A DNA stretch of 47,971 nt from CAMENZ01 sp041854955. GTDB taxonomy: Bacteria; Bacillota; Clostridia; Peptostreptococcales; Anaerovoracaceae. Both the position numbers and the translations under genes were made by a program. The notes beneath the pieces were generated by a model that was not told where the DNA came from, ran no database searches, and saw nothing but the letters and a program-made list of their open reading frames with translations. Below, one piece after another: positions 31,360 to 39,885 of the stretch. The stretch spans positions 1 to 47,971 of the forward strand of contig JBHADF010000060.1 of the NCBI GenBank assembly GCA_041854955.1. Direction: 5' to 3'. Every line of letters begins with the position of its first letter. Position 1 is the stretch's first letter.

Positions 31360-33297
31360 CTAAGCGGAAAACTTTATATCTGTCTTGTTTGACCAAGGTG
31401 AGTACACAGTTCCGTTGCCGGCTTTGACAGCCACCCTTACCTTATAGTAATAGGTAGTGCCCTTCTTCAGACCGGAGGTATTTATGTAGCTCCTCTTGGT
31501 AGTTGTGAACACTTTTTTATAGCCGCTGTTTTTGGCCGTGGAGCGCCACACCTGATAGGAGCCTTCGCCCACGCTTCTCGATGTAACCCAGCTGACCTTG
31601 ATGCCGGCCTTTCCGGCGGCGGTCTTAATATTCTTTGCCACAACCTGTATGCGCAGCTCCTTCACCGCTGCCAAGGCCTTTTCTCCTGCGGTCTTTGCAC
31701 GAAGCTTGTCCAGCTCTTCCTTATATTCTGCCAGCCTGGCGTCTATAAGGCTTTCCACAAGAGCGTCTATCTCGCTTTGGCGAGCCAGCTTTATCACATC
31801 TATTCTACCTTGGGACTTGGCATATTGGCTGCCAACGGTTCCGTCCAGATCATTGAAAATATATTTTGCCACCGCCAAACCTGTGGAAAGCTCCTTGCTG
31901 CAAACAGCCTTCCCTTCCCTAAGCATGGTATAGCCTGTTTTGCCGCTTATAAAATCAGCACTTCCCGTCAGTGTGTATTCCTTCATCAGGTCTAAGGCTT
32001 TGCCGTTTATCTTAACATTGGTGACACGGTAACTTCCCTTGACACTTCTGAAAGCCCCTTGATTGTCCAGCACTACTGAGGACGGCACCGTTTCCTGTAT
32101 ATCAAAGGTCAAGCCTGAAATCTGCAGGAATCGGTCATTCCTGTTGGGATAGATGCGTACGGACATTTCCAAGGCATCCAGCAAATCTGTTCCGCTTACC
32201 TTCACTGTACGGAGCACATCTTCCCCTGCCAGGGAGTTTAAAATCTTATCGTAGGAAATCTCACCCTCCGGCAGATTGCCGCGGATTCCCCCGGCTTCCA
32301 CCAGGGCCACATCGGCACCTGTAGCCTGACGATAGCTGTCTGCCACAAAATCCCCCAGATTGGTTTCACGGCTGCCGATAACCCTGATGCCGTCGGAATT
32401 GGCCGCCTCCAGCTTCACCGTAGTCTTTCCTACAACGGCGCCCAGACTGCTCCTGTATTCTCCGGCCAAGGCATCTATGCCCTTCTTTACGCCTATATCC
32501 TGTAAATTGTAGGAAGTAACAAGCTGGGAAGTCAAGGTTTTACCCACGGAAATCTTAAGAACTCCGAAGTTTTCCAAGCCGCCTCCCGGGCTGGTCAAAA
32601 GGGCAACGGCACCGGCCTTGGTCTTTACCTGAGTACCGCTTTCGCTTTTCCCCGAATTGCTGTTTATGAACACATTTATGCCTTCCGTGTTTTCGATTAT
32701 CTTTTTGGCGGTCACGGAAGAATTGCAGGCTATGCTGCCTAAGACTACCACATATTTTGCTCCGGCGTCTTTAACCATGTTAACGGCGGTCTGCACGGCG
32801 GAGTACATGAAATTTTCCCCCGCAAAGCTTGTGTCTCCGTCGGTTACACCTACAAAGCCTATTTTTGTTCCTCCGTAGGTGGCTATATGGTACGGTGACG
32901 CAAAGCTGTAATTACAGCTGAGCATGCTGAAATTCATGGTTTTGCGCAGCTGGTCCTTGATGTAGTTATTTCCGTAGGCCAGGTCTCCCTCGCCTACTAC
33001 GGTATAGTCGTAGCCAGCCAGATTCATGGCCTTGGCCACATACTCTCCCTTGGTGGCGTTGGCCAGGGCAGTGCCGCTGAAGGAGCTTCCCACATTTACG
33101 AGAGTAACATAGGGAGTCTCCGCCTTCTTGCCGTTCACATAGGCCGTCACCGCGGCCAGACCCATGTTGCGGGTTACATTTCCGTTCAAATCCCCGGTGT
33201 AAACTATGACTATGTCCTTTTCCGCAGCGTGGCCCGTTACGGTTCCCGCCAATATCATAGTCATTATTATAAGCACCGACAGTATCTTTCTTTTCAT
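31360..33297 (-). CDS. Secreted 5'-nucleotidase/UshA-like protein with degenerate metal site and C-terminal Fn3
   Basis: 645 residues with a signal peptide (1-25). Residues 27-250 follow the metallophosphoesterase domain of 5'-nucleotidases, but every metal-binding motif is altered: the DxH motif reads TGDLNG, the next Asp site reads NVGSSFSG, GNHE reads GEGDLAYG and GHSH reads NSNSGK. The C-terminal substrate domain (about 285-505) is well kept, for example SRETNLGDFVADSYR, VALVEAGGIRGNLPEGEISY and NRNDRFLQISGLTFDI. A helical segment (about 515-550) leads to a fibronectin-III domain (about 555-645). I infer a secreted nucleotide- or nucleoside-binding protein without hydrolase activity. It follows psuG by 50 bases in the same direction. 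Confidence 0.88.
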   Translation of the reverse strand: MKRKILSVLIIMTMILAGTVTGHAAEKDIVIVYTGDLNGNVTRNMGLAAVTAYVNGKKAETPYVTLVNVGSSFSGTALANATKGEYVAKAMNLAGYDYTVVGEGDLAYGNNYIKDQLRKTMNFSMLSCNYSFASPYHIATYGGTKIGFVGVTDGDTSFAGENFMYSAVQTAVNMVKDAGAKYVVVLGSIACNSSVTAKKIIENTEGINVFINSNSGKSESGTQVKTKAGAVALLTSPGGGLENFGVLKISVGKTLTSQLVTSYNLQDIGVKKGIDALAGEYRSSLGAVVGKTTVKLEAANSDGIRVIGSRETNLGDFVADSYRQATGADVALVEAGGIRGNLPEGEISYDKILNSLAGEDVLRTVKVSGTDLLDALEMSVRIYPNRNDRFLQISGLTFDIQETVPSSVVLDNQGAFRSVKGSYRVTNVKINGKALDLMKEYTLTGSADFISGKTGYTMLREGKAVCSKELSTGLAVAKYIFNDLDGTVGSQYAKSQGRIDVIKLARQSEIDALVESLIDARLAEYKEELDKLRAKTAGEKALAAVKELRIQVVAKNIKTAAGKAGIKVSWVTSRSVGEGSYQVWRSTAKNSGYKKVFTTTKRSYINTSGLKKGTTYYYKVRVAVKAGNGTVYSPWSNKTDIKFSA

Positions 33298-33347
33298 CTT
33301 ATTTTCCCCCTTTGAAAATATCCGTATGAAAACATTCCTGTTTTGCT

Positions 33348-34253
33348 CTACATGCTCACCGCTATTTCCGCCCCTATGCGAGCATTGTTAAGCACCAGCT
33401 TGATGTTGGCCTCCAGGCTGGCTCCCTCTGTAAGCTCTTTGACTCTGCTCAGGAGGAAGGGTGTTATTCTCTTTCCCTTTACTCCCTGCTCCTCGCATTC
33501 TCTCAGGGCCTGACTTATAACCTTGTCAATCTCCTCGTGGGGGATTTCATATTCCTCAGGTATGGGGCAGGCCACCAAAACGCCGCCCTTTAAGCCCATA
33601 GCTTCCTTGGCCTTCAGCATGCCGGCGATTCTCTCCGGCCGGTCTATTCTGCACTCGGCAGGGAAGCCGCTCTTTCTGGAATAGAAGGCGGGGAATTCAT
33701 CACCTCCGCAGGTGATTACAGGCACGCCGGCGGTTTCCAGATATTCCAGGGTTGAGCCTATGTCCAGTATGGATTTTGCTCCGGCGCAGACAACGGCCAC
33801 ATCAGTCATCTTAAGCTCTTCCAAGTCGGCGGAAATATCGAAGCTTTCTCCGGCTCCTCTGTGAACGCCGCCTATACCTCCCGTAACGAAAAGCTTGATA
33901 CCTGCCATATGGGCAGCTATCATGGTTCCCGCCACGGTGGTGGCTCCATTAAGCTTTTCGGAAATTACCAGAGGAAAATCCCTTCTGGAAACCTTGAGCA
34001 CGTCATCGGCCTTGGCTAAAAATTCGATTTCCTCCTCGGTGAGGCCCACCTTTATCCTGCCGTCTATGATGGCGATGGTGGCCGGCATTACGCCGTGGCT
34101 TCTGATGACCTCTTCAACCTTCAAAGCCGTTTCCACATTTTTAGGATAGGGCATACCGTGAGCTATGATGGTCGATTCCAAGGCAATCACAGGTTTGCCC
34201 GCTTTGAGCGCCTCTTCAACTTCCGGTTTAATATCTAAAAAATCTTTATACAT
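33348..34253 (-). CDS. psuG: Pseudouridine-5'-phosphate glycosidase
   Basis: Splits pseudouridine 5'-phosphate into uracil and ribose 5-phosphate. 301 residues, the family length. Motifs PVIALESTIIAHGMPYP (Glu26 as expected catalytic acid), LKVSRRDFP (Lys87, Schiff-base candidate) and VTGGIGGVHRGAGESFDISA (metal/phosphate site) are all present. It starts two bases after psuK ends, so the kinase and glycosidase are translationally coupled as in known pseudouridine-degradation operons. Confidence 0.96.
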   Translation of the reverse strand: MYKDFLDIKPEVEEALKAGKPVIALESTIIAHGMPYPKNVETALKVEEVIRSHGVMPATIAIIDGRIKVGLTEEEIEFLAKADDVLKVSRRDFPLVISEKLNGATTVAGTMIAAHMAGIKLFVTGGIGGVHRGAGESFDISADLEELKMTDVAVVCAGAKSILDIGSTLEYLETAGVPVITCGGDEFPAFYSRKSGFPAECRIDRPERIAGMLKAKEAMGLKGGVLVACPIPEEYEIPHEEIDKVISQALRECEEQGVKGKRITPFLLSRVKELTEGASLEANIKLVLNNARIGAEIAVSM

Positions 34254-34255
34254 TT

Positions 34256-35167
34256 CTATATCCTCCTTATAATTTCCTGAATATTCATTTGTTTATTGAC
34301 GGCACGGCTGGTTTCCATGGTGACAGCCGAGGCTGCCATGCCCATCTTAGCCGTTTCCTCCGCCGACCTTCCGGCCACCATTCCCAAGAGAACCATGGCG
34401 GAAAAGCTGTCTCCCGCCCCGGTGGCACTTTCAATTTTCAAGTTTTCCGCCGGCCGTATAAAGCCGTGGGAAAGCTCATCCATGTAGAAAACCCCGTCCT
34501 TGTTCAGGGTTATAAATACCTGCTTTACGCCTTGGGTCATAAAGTATTTAGCTACCCTCAGCACATCCTCTTCTCCGTCTATGCTCATGCCGGAAAGGGC
34601 CTCCGCCTCCATGACGTTGGGCTTTATGCTGTGGAACCTTCCTACATGCTCCTTGCCCCGCAAAGCCTTCGCCGCCGACACCGGGTCGTAGAAAAGGGGT
34701 ATCCCCTCAAAAAGCTCCACGGCGTAGGCCAGAAGCTCCCGGCTCAGATTTCCGTCCAAGGCTATTACCTTGGAGGCTCTTAGTTTTTCCTCATATTTTC
34801 CCAGCATTTCCCGGGAAATGTTTTCGATTATATCCATATCGCTGAGAGCCAGCTCCATATCTCCCTCTTCATCGAGGATGGAAAGGTACATGGAGGTGTT
34901 TCTGCCTTGAATGGTTTCAACCATGGAAACATCAACCCCAAGCTCCACCAGCTCCTCCTTGGCACCCTTTCCCATAGGATCATCTCCTATGACGGAAAGC
35001 ATGGCCACAGAGCCTCCCAGTCTGGCGGTATTTTCCACAATATTACGCCCTACACCGCCGTGGGAAAGGCATATTTTGCCCGGGTTGGAATCATGGGCTC
35101 TAAGCTTTGCGAAAGGATAGCCTTCGATGTCTATGTTTATTCCTCCGATAACTGTTATTTCTGCCAT
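34256..35167 (-). CDS. psuK: Pseudouridine kinase, PfkB family
   Basis: Phosphorylates pseudouridine for PsuG. 303 residues, ribokinase fold. N-terminal ITVIGGINIDIEG, the GGVGRNIVENTARLG signature (37-51), and the catalytic GAGDSF (250-255, Asp253 as base). The function is assigned from direct coupling to psuG. Preceded by the nucleoside-kinase gene with a 34-base gap. Confidence 0.93.
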   Translation of the reverse strand: MAEITVIGGINIDIEGYPFAKLRAHDSNPGKICLSHGGVGRNIVENTARLGGSVAMLSVIGDDPMGKGAKEELVELGVDVSMVETIQGRNTSMYLSILDEEGDMELALSDMDIIENISREMLGKYEEKLRASKVIALDGNLSRELLAYAVELFEGIPLFYDPVSAAKALRGKEHVGRFHSIKPNVMEAEALSGMSIDGEEDVLRVAKYFMTQGVKQVFITLNKDGVFYMDELSHGFIRPAENLKIESATGAGDSFSAMVLLGMVAGRSAEETAKMGMAASAVTMETSRAVNKQMNIQEIIRRI

Positions 35168-35201
35168 TTTACCTCACTGTTTGATATTATTATTTTTTAA
35201 G

Positions 35202-36863
35202 CTATTCTACGAATATGCTTCCCCCTATGAATTCCCGCAAAATAGAATTGTTGGAAATATAGGAATCCTCTTGGATGGTCTTGAAGAATTGGAGGAAGCT
35301 GAGCATCCTTACGGCGTCGGCATATTCCTCCTGCTCCGGCTTTATCTTCTTTAAAAGGGGCTCCGCATATTTTTTCAGAACGCCTATTTCGTAGAGATGT
35401 ACCGAGTTGAACATGACATCCGCCTCTCCCGAATAGGGGAAAATATTCTTGTCCTCCCCCTTCCTTACGCTGGGCCAGCCGGAAATGGTAGTCTCCGCAC
35501 TTCTGTCTCTGTACTTAAAGTCTCTGACCATACGCCTGAGCATCCTATGATCCGTGGTCACCACTCTGTTGTGGCTGTCCAGATTGAGGGAAGTCAGAGG
35601 ACTGATATAAATCTTAAACTTCTCTCCCCTGTCTATGTCCGCTGTAAGAGCCTCGTTGAGAGCGTGGATTCCCTCGATGACGATGGGCTGATTGGCCCTG
35701 ATGGAGGTGAGTCGCTTCCCAAACTCCTTATGACCGTAAATGAAGTCAAAGGTGGGCAGGTCCACGGTTTCTCCCGCCAAAAGCCGGTTCATGTGTCTGT
35801 TAAACAGCTCCACATCCACCGCTTCCAGATCCTCGTAGTTCTTGTTTCCGAATTCATCTAAAGGAGTGTCCTCCCTTTCGAGGAAATAGTCGTCGGTGCC
35901 CAAATATAGGGGCACCAAGCCCTTTACCCTAAGCTGTATGCAGAGTCTCTGGGCAAAGGTGGTCTTTCCCGAGGAGGAAGGGCCGGCGATGAGGATTATC
36001 CTCTTCTTCTCCCTGCTTATCATGTCGGCGATTTCCACTATTTTCTGCTCGTGGAGGGCCTCAGAAAGCTGAATCAGCTCCTTTGTCCTGCCTTCCTCCA
36101 CTACCCGATTAAGGTCTGATACATATCTGATGCCCATCAGCTTGCCCCAGCGATTTTGCTCGCCGAAAGCCTGGTAGAGCACCTTTTCATCCTTGTAGGG
36201 CGGTATCTCGTCGGGCTTTGACGGATGGGGGAAACGAAGCAATGCCCCGTTTTTGTATTTCATCAGCTTGAAATGCTCTATGTAACCGGAAGAGGGCACC
36301 ATGAGGCTGTAAAAGAATTCCCGATGGCCCTCTAAGGAGTAAAAATGAACCCTGCGACTTCTTTCCGATGAAATCAGGGGCAAATTTTCCGGCAAGCCCA
36401 TTCTGAGGAAAATCTCCTTGGCCTCCTCCGGGCTTACGCTTTCCTTTCCGATTTTCAAGTCCAGGTCACGGATTTCTTCCATCCTCTTCTGGATAAGCTC
36501 TACATCCTCTTCCGTCAGAGGCGTGGGTTTCTTTATGGTTGTGTAAAGACCCTTGTTGAGAGAGTTTTCGATGTCCACCTCTACGGGGCCCAACACGTCC
36601 TCCACGGACTTCAGATAAATTAGAGCCAGACTGTTTTGGTACATCAGGTTGGCTCCCTGAGTTCTCATATCTACCAATTCCACAGTGGAGTCTTTCTCCA
36701 ATATGAAATTCAAATCTCTGAATTTATTGTCAACCTTGGCGGCCAGCAGGGTGTATGGGAGCTGCGGCTGATAGCTTGCGGCCAGCTCCTTGAGGGAAAT
36801 CCCCACTTCCAGCTCTACCTGCTCAAAATCCCCCTTTAAGTCCTTTTTTAATTTTATCTTCAT
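35202..36863 (-). CDS. Nucleoside (uridine) kinase-like protein with N-terminal TGS-like domain
   Basis: 553 residues. N-terminal TGS/threonyl-tRNA-synthetase-like region (1-70 and the following HFYSLEGHREFFYSL stretch), then a uridine kinase/phosphoribulokinase domain with P-loop GPSSSGKT (294-301), the acceptor motif LGTDDYFLEREDTPLDEFG and VIEGIHALNE. These fused proteins are common in clostridia and annotated as nucleoside kinase; the exact substrate is unproven. ATG 36863 is chosen, as AGAGGTGG lies six bases upstream; an in-frame GTG at 36872 is within that site. A TATAAT (36910-36915) precedes it, without a good -35. First gene of a unit with psuK, psuG and the nucleotidase-like protein. 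Confidence 0.9.
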   Translation of the reverse strand: MKIKLKKDLKGDFEQVELEVGISLKELAASYQPQLPYTLLAAKVDNKFRDLNFILEKDSTVELVDMRTQGANLMYQNSLALIYLKSVEDVLGPVEVDIENSLNKGLYTTIKKPTPLTEEDVELIQKRMEEIRDLDLKIGKESVSPEEAKEIFLRMGLPENLPLISSERSRRVHFYSLEGHREFFYSLMVPSSGYIEHFKLMKYKNGALLRFPHPSKPDEIPPYKDEKVLYQAFGEQNRWGKLMGIRYVSDLNRVVEEGRTKELIQLSEALHEQKIVEIADMISREKKRIILIAGPSSSGKTTFAQRLCIQLRVKGLVPLYLGTDDYFLEREDTPLDEFGNKNYEDLEAVDVELFNRHMNRLLAGETVDLPTFDFIYGHKEFGKRLTSIRANQPIVIEGIHALNEALTADIDRGEKFKIYISPLTSLNLDSHNRVVTTDHRMLRRMVRDFKYRDRSAETTISGWPSVRKGEDKNIFPYSGEADVMFNSVHLYEIGVLKKYAEPLLKKIKPEQEEYADAVRMLSFLQFFKTIQEDSYISNNSILREFIGGSIFVE

Positions 36864-36931
36864 AAATACCACCTCTGTTTTACGGATTATAAAATCTGCT
36901 TTAGTAGGTATTATACCACCTTTTTCTCATT

Positions 36932-36974
36932 AAAAAAAGCAAAAAAGCTCTCCCGACATAGCGGAAAAGCTTTT
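36932..36974 (-). terminator. Terminator after the 82-residue membrane protein gene
   Basis: Minus-strand hairpin with arms AAAAGCT / AGCTTTT and inner CCG / CGG, followed by TTTTTTGC and TTTTTTT. It separates the sigma-linked membrane-protein genes from the nucleoside-kinase unit. Confidence 0.85.
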
Positions 36975-36991
36975 CCTAAAGCTTTCATAGT

Positions 36992-37240
36992 CTACTTTGT
37001 AATTTTTCTCACTATTCCGTAGGCAGTAGCGGAAGCCAGGATGCCGAAGAAAAGTCTTATACCTGCTGCTGCATTTTCTGCGTAGTAGTAATATAAGTCA
37101 GTTTCAATGCTTTCTCCCGTCATGTGGGCATGGGCCAGCCATGTGCCCAGGTCCCCTGAGAACACAATCACAAGGAAACACACCACAAAGATGATTGCTA
37201 AAACCCCGCTTGAAAAATTAACATCCTTCTCGTTTTTCAA
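36992..37240 (-). CDS. Small membrane protein of unknown function (82 aa)
   Basis: Two hydrophobic segments, about 12-30 (GVLAIIFVVCFLVIVFSG) and about 58-77 (AGIRLFFGILASATAYGI), joined by a polar loop with a tyrosine run (DLYYYYAE). The start codon is TTG at 37240, after AGAGGGAGAG. I do not recognise the family. It is the last of five unknown genes that read away from the sigma/anti-sigma pair, 54 bases after the next membrane protein. Confidence 0.7.
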   Translation of the reverse strand: MKNEKDVNFSSGVLAIIFVVCFLVIVFSGDLGTWLAHAHMTGESIETDLYYYYAENAAAGIRLFFGILASATAYGIVRKITK

Positions 37241-37294
37241 AATCTCTCCCTCTTTTCTTTTTTATTATATTTATTTGATATAAATTATATCCGT

Positions 37295-37645
37295 TTAAAA
37301 GAACATATATATGGTGGATATAAGCAAAATGCAGAAAACCAGCATATACAGATATGTTTTGGATTTTGCGTCCTCCGGATTTTTGCCGGCAGTGAAAATG
37401 CCTCCCACAGCAGCTTTACCCACATCGCCCTTGGTGATTTCTCCGGTTTGAACCCTGCGAATAAACCCTTGGTAGGCGATGACAGCAAGGAGAAGTATGC
37501 CCACAACTCCCAGGGCTCTTCCTATGAGGCTGAAGGTTTCGGAGTAGTTATTCATAGGAATAATCCAAAATTTACATACAACCTGGACCAGAACTAAAAT
37601 CCCACCTGCGATGGCCAATCCTGTACTCTTCAATATGTCTGCCAA
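37295..37645 (-). CDS. Membrane protein of unknown function (about 116 aa)
   Basis: Three hydrophobic segments: about 8-29 (GLAIAGGILVLVQVVCKFWI), 40-60 (LIGRALGVVGILLLAVIAYQ) and 97-115 (YLYMLVFCILLISTIYMFF), with a basic, glycine-containing loop between the second and third. The proposed start is TTG at 37645 with only a weak AAGG site, so the N-terminus is uncertain. An 8-bp inverted repeat AGGGTAGG / CCTACCCT lies just upstream (37654-37680). No family recognised. Confidence 0.65.
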   Translation of the reverse strand: MADILKSTGLAIAGGILVLVQVVCKFWIIPMNNYSETFSLIGRALGVVGILLLAVIAYQGFIRRVQTGEITKGDVGKAAVGGIFTAGKNPEDAKSKTYLYMLVFCILLISTIYMFF

Positions 37646-37726
37646 AGCCTTAAGGGTAGGCGATAAAATCTCCTACCCTGCTAAACTTAATTCCATTATC
37701 GGGCAGTATATTTTGCCCTTTTTTAA

Positions 37727-38287
37727 TCAGTACTTAATCTCGTAGAGCACTTCACCGGAGCTGCTATATACCTTGGTGTCCTTCGGTACAGCCACTCCGT
37801 CCCAGGCCTCTACCTTTACATTTAATAAGTACCCTTCGTCATACTCCCATTGCGCCGTGGCGCCGTCAGAGTAGGTTGTTACAGCATAGGATGCTTTTGG
37901 ATTATAGCCATATCTAATATTCATCCACTCTTCTACCCCGTCTTCGTTGAAGGTTTGCAAATCAAACTGAAAGATATCGTAGATAGGCAAAGAATCTTCA
38001 TAAGCAGCGGAATTAGCCACTTTCGGGAAATATCCCCAAATTTGTTCTTCATAAACTTCAACCCGCGCCTTAGTAGAATTTTTCTCCTTTACCAAGGCCA
38101 CAATATAATCATCCCCAACTTTTTGGTATTGAATCTTGTCCTGAAGCACCTGGCTGATGAGTACATCTCCTTTTACCAAATCTTTGGTCATGTGGCGGAA
38201 AACCTGTAGTCCGGTCATAATTAACAGAACCACTATAACAATTATACTTATGGGCAACCCGGTTTTACTCTTTTTATTTGTTTTCAT
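37727..38287 (-). CDS. Membrane-anchored extracytoplasmic protein of unknown function (186 aa)
   Basis: A basic N-terminus (MKTNKKSKTG), one signal-anchor segment (about 11-29, LPISIIVIVVLLIMTGLQVF) and a C-terminal domain of mixed beta type outside the membrane, with many aromatic residues (for example VYEEQIWGYFPKV and WEYDEGYLLNVKVEAWDG). No motif I recognise. Start ATG 38287 after GGGG-ATGTAAAGTC. It follows the 329-residue secreted protein by 42 bases. Confidence 0.75.
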   Translation of the reverse strand: MKTNKKSKTGLPISIIVIVVLLIMTGLQVFRHMTKDLVKGDVLISQVLQDKIQYQKVGDDYIVALVKEKNSTKARVEVYEEQIWGYFPKVANSAAYEDSLPIYDIFQFDLQTFNEDGVEEWMNIRYGYNPKASYAVTTYSDGATAQWEYDEGYLLNVKVEAWDGVAVPKDTKVYSSSGEVLYEIKY

Positions 38288-38329
38288 GACTTTACATCCC
38301 CAGTTTTTGTATGATATAAATGTGGCTAC

Positions 38330-39295
38330 TTAGTATGATAACCCTTTAACATTTAGCGTCAATTTCCAGTGCTTTGTTTCATTTTGCGGTGTAATCCCTA
38401 CAGAAACACTAGCCCCTGCCTCTGATGCCCCTGCGCCAATTGAGAAATTCCAATTTATCTTTTTATATGTATGCACATAAATCGCTGTGATGCCTGTTAA
38501 CTCACCTGCTGCATGGTTTTTAGTCAGTAGCAATTTTGTGTTAACATTTTTCACAGTATTAGCCGCAGTCGTGTAATCCTTTTCGTCTGCAAAGGTAACC
38601 AGAAACCCTTTATTATTTGAACTCATTGTGCTCGTGGGTTGCACTTGCTCTCCTTTAAAATTTTTGATTTTAACATTGTTTGTCCTCTCGTAAAGATCTC
38701 CTCCCCAGCCTATAACTAGCGCGTCATCGCCTGGAGCAGGAAATGAATAGCCTGTGCTACCCATGCTAGCCCAAGTTGCTTCAGATGTAACGTCATATGC
38801 GATGTCACAACCTGGGTAAGTCCTCTTTATGGCAGTAAGCGTCAATGTAAGCTTCTCCTTTGGTTTGCTTGCCCTATCCGTTGTGCCTGCACGTCTCATT
38901 TCCTCAACTTCTCGTTTACTCATTAGAGTGCTTTCAATTTCCTCACCATTAATCTCGTTAGTGCAGTATACATTTTTCATTGAAATTGCAGCAATCTTAC
39001 CATTTATTTCATAGGATCTTTCATAAGCTTTATTAACCATGGCCTTTATTTCATCATATCCTATGTCAAATCCTTCTTTTTCTACCTGCATCCTTGCTTG
39101 TTCCACATAAAAAAGTTTTTCCGTTTCTGTGGCAAACCTAGAATTCATACCATATCTTTCTCTCAAGTTGGCATCTTGGAACCTTATTGTGATTTCTTCT
39201 TCATAGGGGCTCTCATCTTCTGCTATAGCAAGTGCAGGCATAGTACAATTTAATATGAACAATAAACTTATGAACAAAGACAATATTTTTTTCAT
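38330..39295 (-). CDS. Secreted protein of unknown function (321 aa)
   Basis: Signal peptide MKKILSLFISLLFILNCTMP followed by ALAIA. The next part is charged and helical (about 25-130); the C-terminal 170 residues look beta-rich with Ser/Thr/Gly, ending with a glycine/alanine/serine stretch GAGASEAGASVSVGI. No family recognised and no cell-wall anchor visible. I start at ATG 39295, giving a normal signal peptide; an ATG at 39319 would add eight residues. Base composition is somewhat more AT-rich than the neighbouring housekeeping genes. It follows the 142-residue secreted protein by 64 bases, probably in one transcript. Confidence 0.75.
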   Translation of the reverse strand: MKKILSLFISLLFILNCTMPALAIAEDESPYEEEITIRFQDANLRERYGMNSRFATETEKLFYVEQARMQVEKEGFDIGYDEIKAMVNKAYERSYEINGKIAAISMKNVYCTNEINGEEIESTLMSKREVEEMRRAGTTDRASKPKEKLTLTLTAIKRTYPGCDIAYDVTSEATWASMGSTGYSFPAPGDDALVIGWGGDLYERTNNVKIKNFKGEQVQPTSTMSSNNKGFLVTFADEKDYTTAANTVKNVNTKLLLTKNHAAGELTGITAIYVHTYKKINWNFSIGAGASEAGASVSVGITPQNETKHWKLTLNVKGLSY

Positions 39296-39359
39296 TACTT
39301 CTCTCTTTTTCCGACCCATAATTCCAACGCGTCTAAAATATCTTTATTTCCTCAATTCT

Positions 39360-39788
39360 TTATTTGTATTCACAAATTGGCGATTGAGTGGTAACCGTTT
39401 CTACAAGCTTCCCTTTCGAATACACTTGGAAAGTCGCTTGCACTTTGTACTTACCGTATTTAGCCGGCTTCCACCTAAATGTGGCGGTATGCTTCCTTAA
39501 TAGCTCACTGTAGCTTAACTGAACATTTCTACCATAAACTACTTTTGATGTATTTGTGTCTATTAGAGAAACATTGGCAGTTATTTTATCTGCAGATTCA
39601 TCAGCTTTGCAAAATACACTAATAACTATTTTTCCGCTTTCATTCTGTATAGATGCCATATAGAAACTACCCGAATCCCATCTCGTTGATGAAATCCTTT
39701 CATCCTCATGGAGTGATATTGCATTAGCACTTACAACAGACGAAGCCAGCATTATACAACAAACCAAAATGCTTAATATCTTTTTCAT
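39360..39788 (-). CDS. Small secreted protein of unknown function (142 aa), ECF-sigma target
   Basis: Signal peptide MKKILSILVCCIMLASSVVS and ANA, then a beta-rich mature part of about 115 residues (for example KIVISVFCKADESADKITAN, TATFRWKPAKYGKYKVQATF), with two cysteines that could form a disulfide. ATG 39788 follows AAAGGAGGGG. A copy of the sigma gene's own ECF promoter lies 25 bases upstream of the ribosome site. First gene of the run of unknown envelope proteins. Confidence 0.8.
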   Translation of the reverse strand: MKKILSILVCCIMLASSVVSANAISLHEDERISSTRWDSGSFYMASIQNESGKIVISVFCKADESADKITANVSLIDTNTSKVVYGRNVQLSYSELLRKHTATFRWKPAKYGKYKVQATFQVYSKGKLVETVTTQSPICEYK

Positions 39789-39813
39789 TTTCCCCTCCTT
39801 TCCATATTTTACC

Positions 39814-39843
39814 TACTAAACGGAAAAGAGGTGGTTTTGTTAA
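39814..39843 (-). promoter_or_regulatory. ECF-type promoter of the secreted/membrane protein unit
   Basis: On the minus strand -35 TTAACAAAAC (39834-39843), 11 bases, then -10 CGTTTAGTA (39814-39822). From AAC to CGT is 16 bases, the usual ECF geometry. Both boxes and the spacing are identical to the element at 41228-41257. Confidence 0.75.
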
Positions 39844-39885
39844 TGCTTTTTCGGAAATTTTTTATGTTTTTTTTGTCAGTACAAT

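Noticed and set aside
31052..31396. 114-codon minus-strand frame over family 2 repeats and the terminator
   Set aside because: It would overlap the end of the nucleotidase-like gene and read through a clear terminator; repeat-derived.
37285..37506. 73-codon minus-strand frame inside the 116-residue membrane protein gene
   Set aside because: The overlapping frame with three clear membrane segments is the better gene; this one has no ribosome site and a cysteine-rich artefact end.
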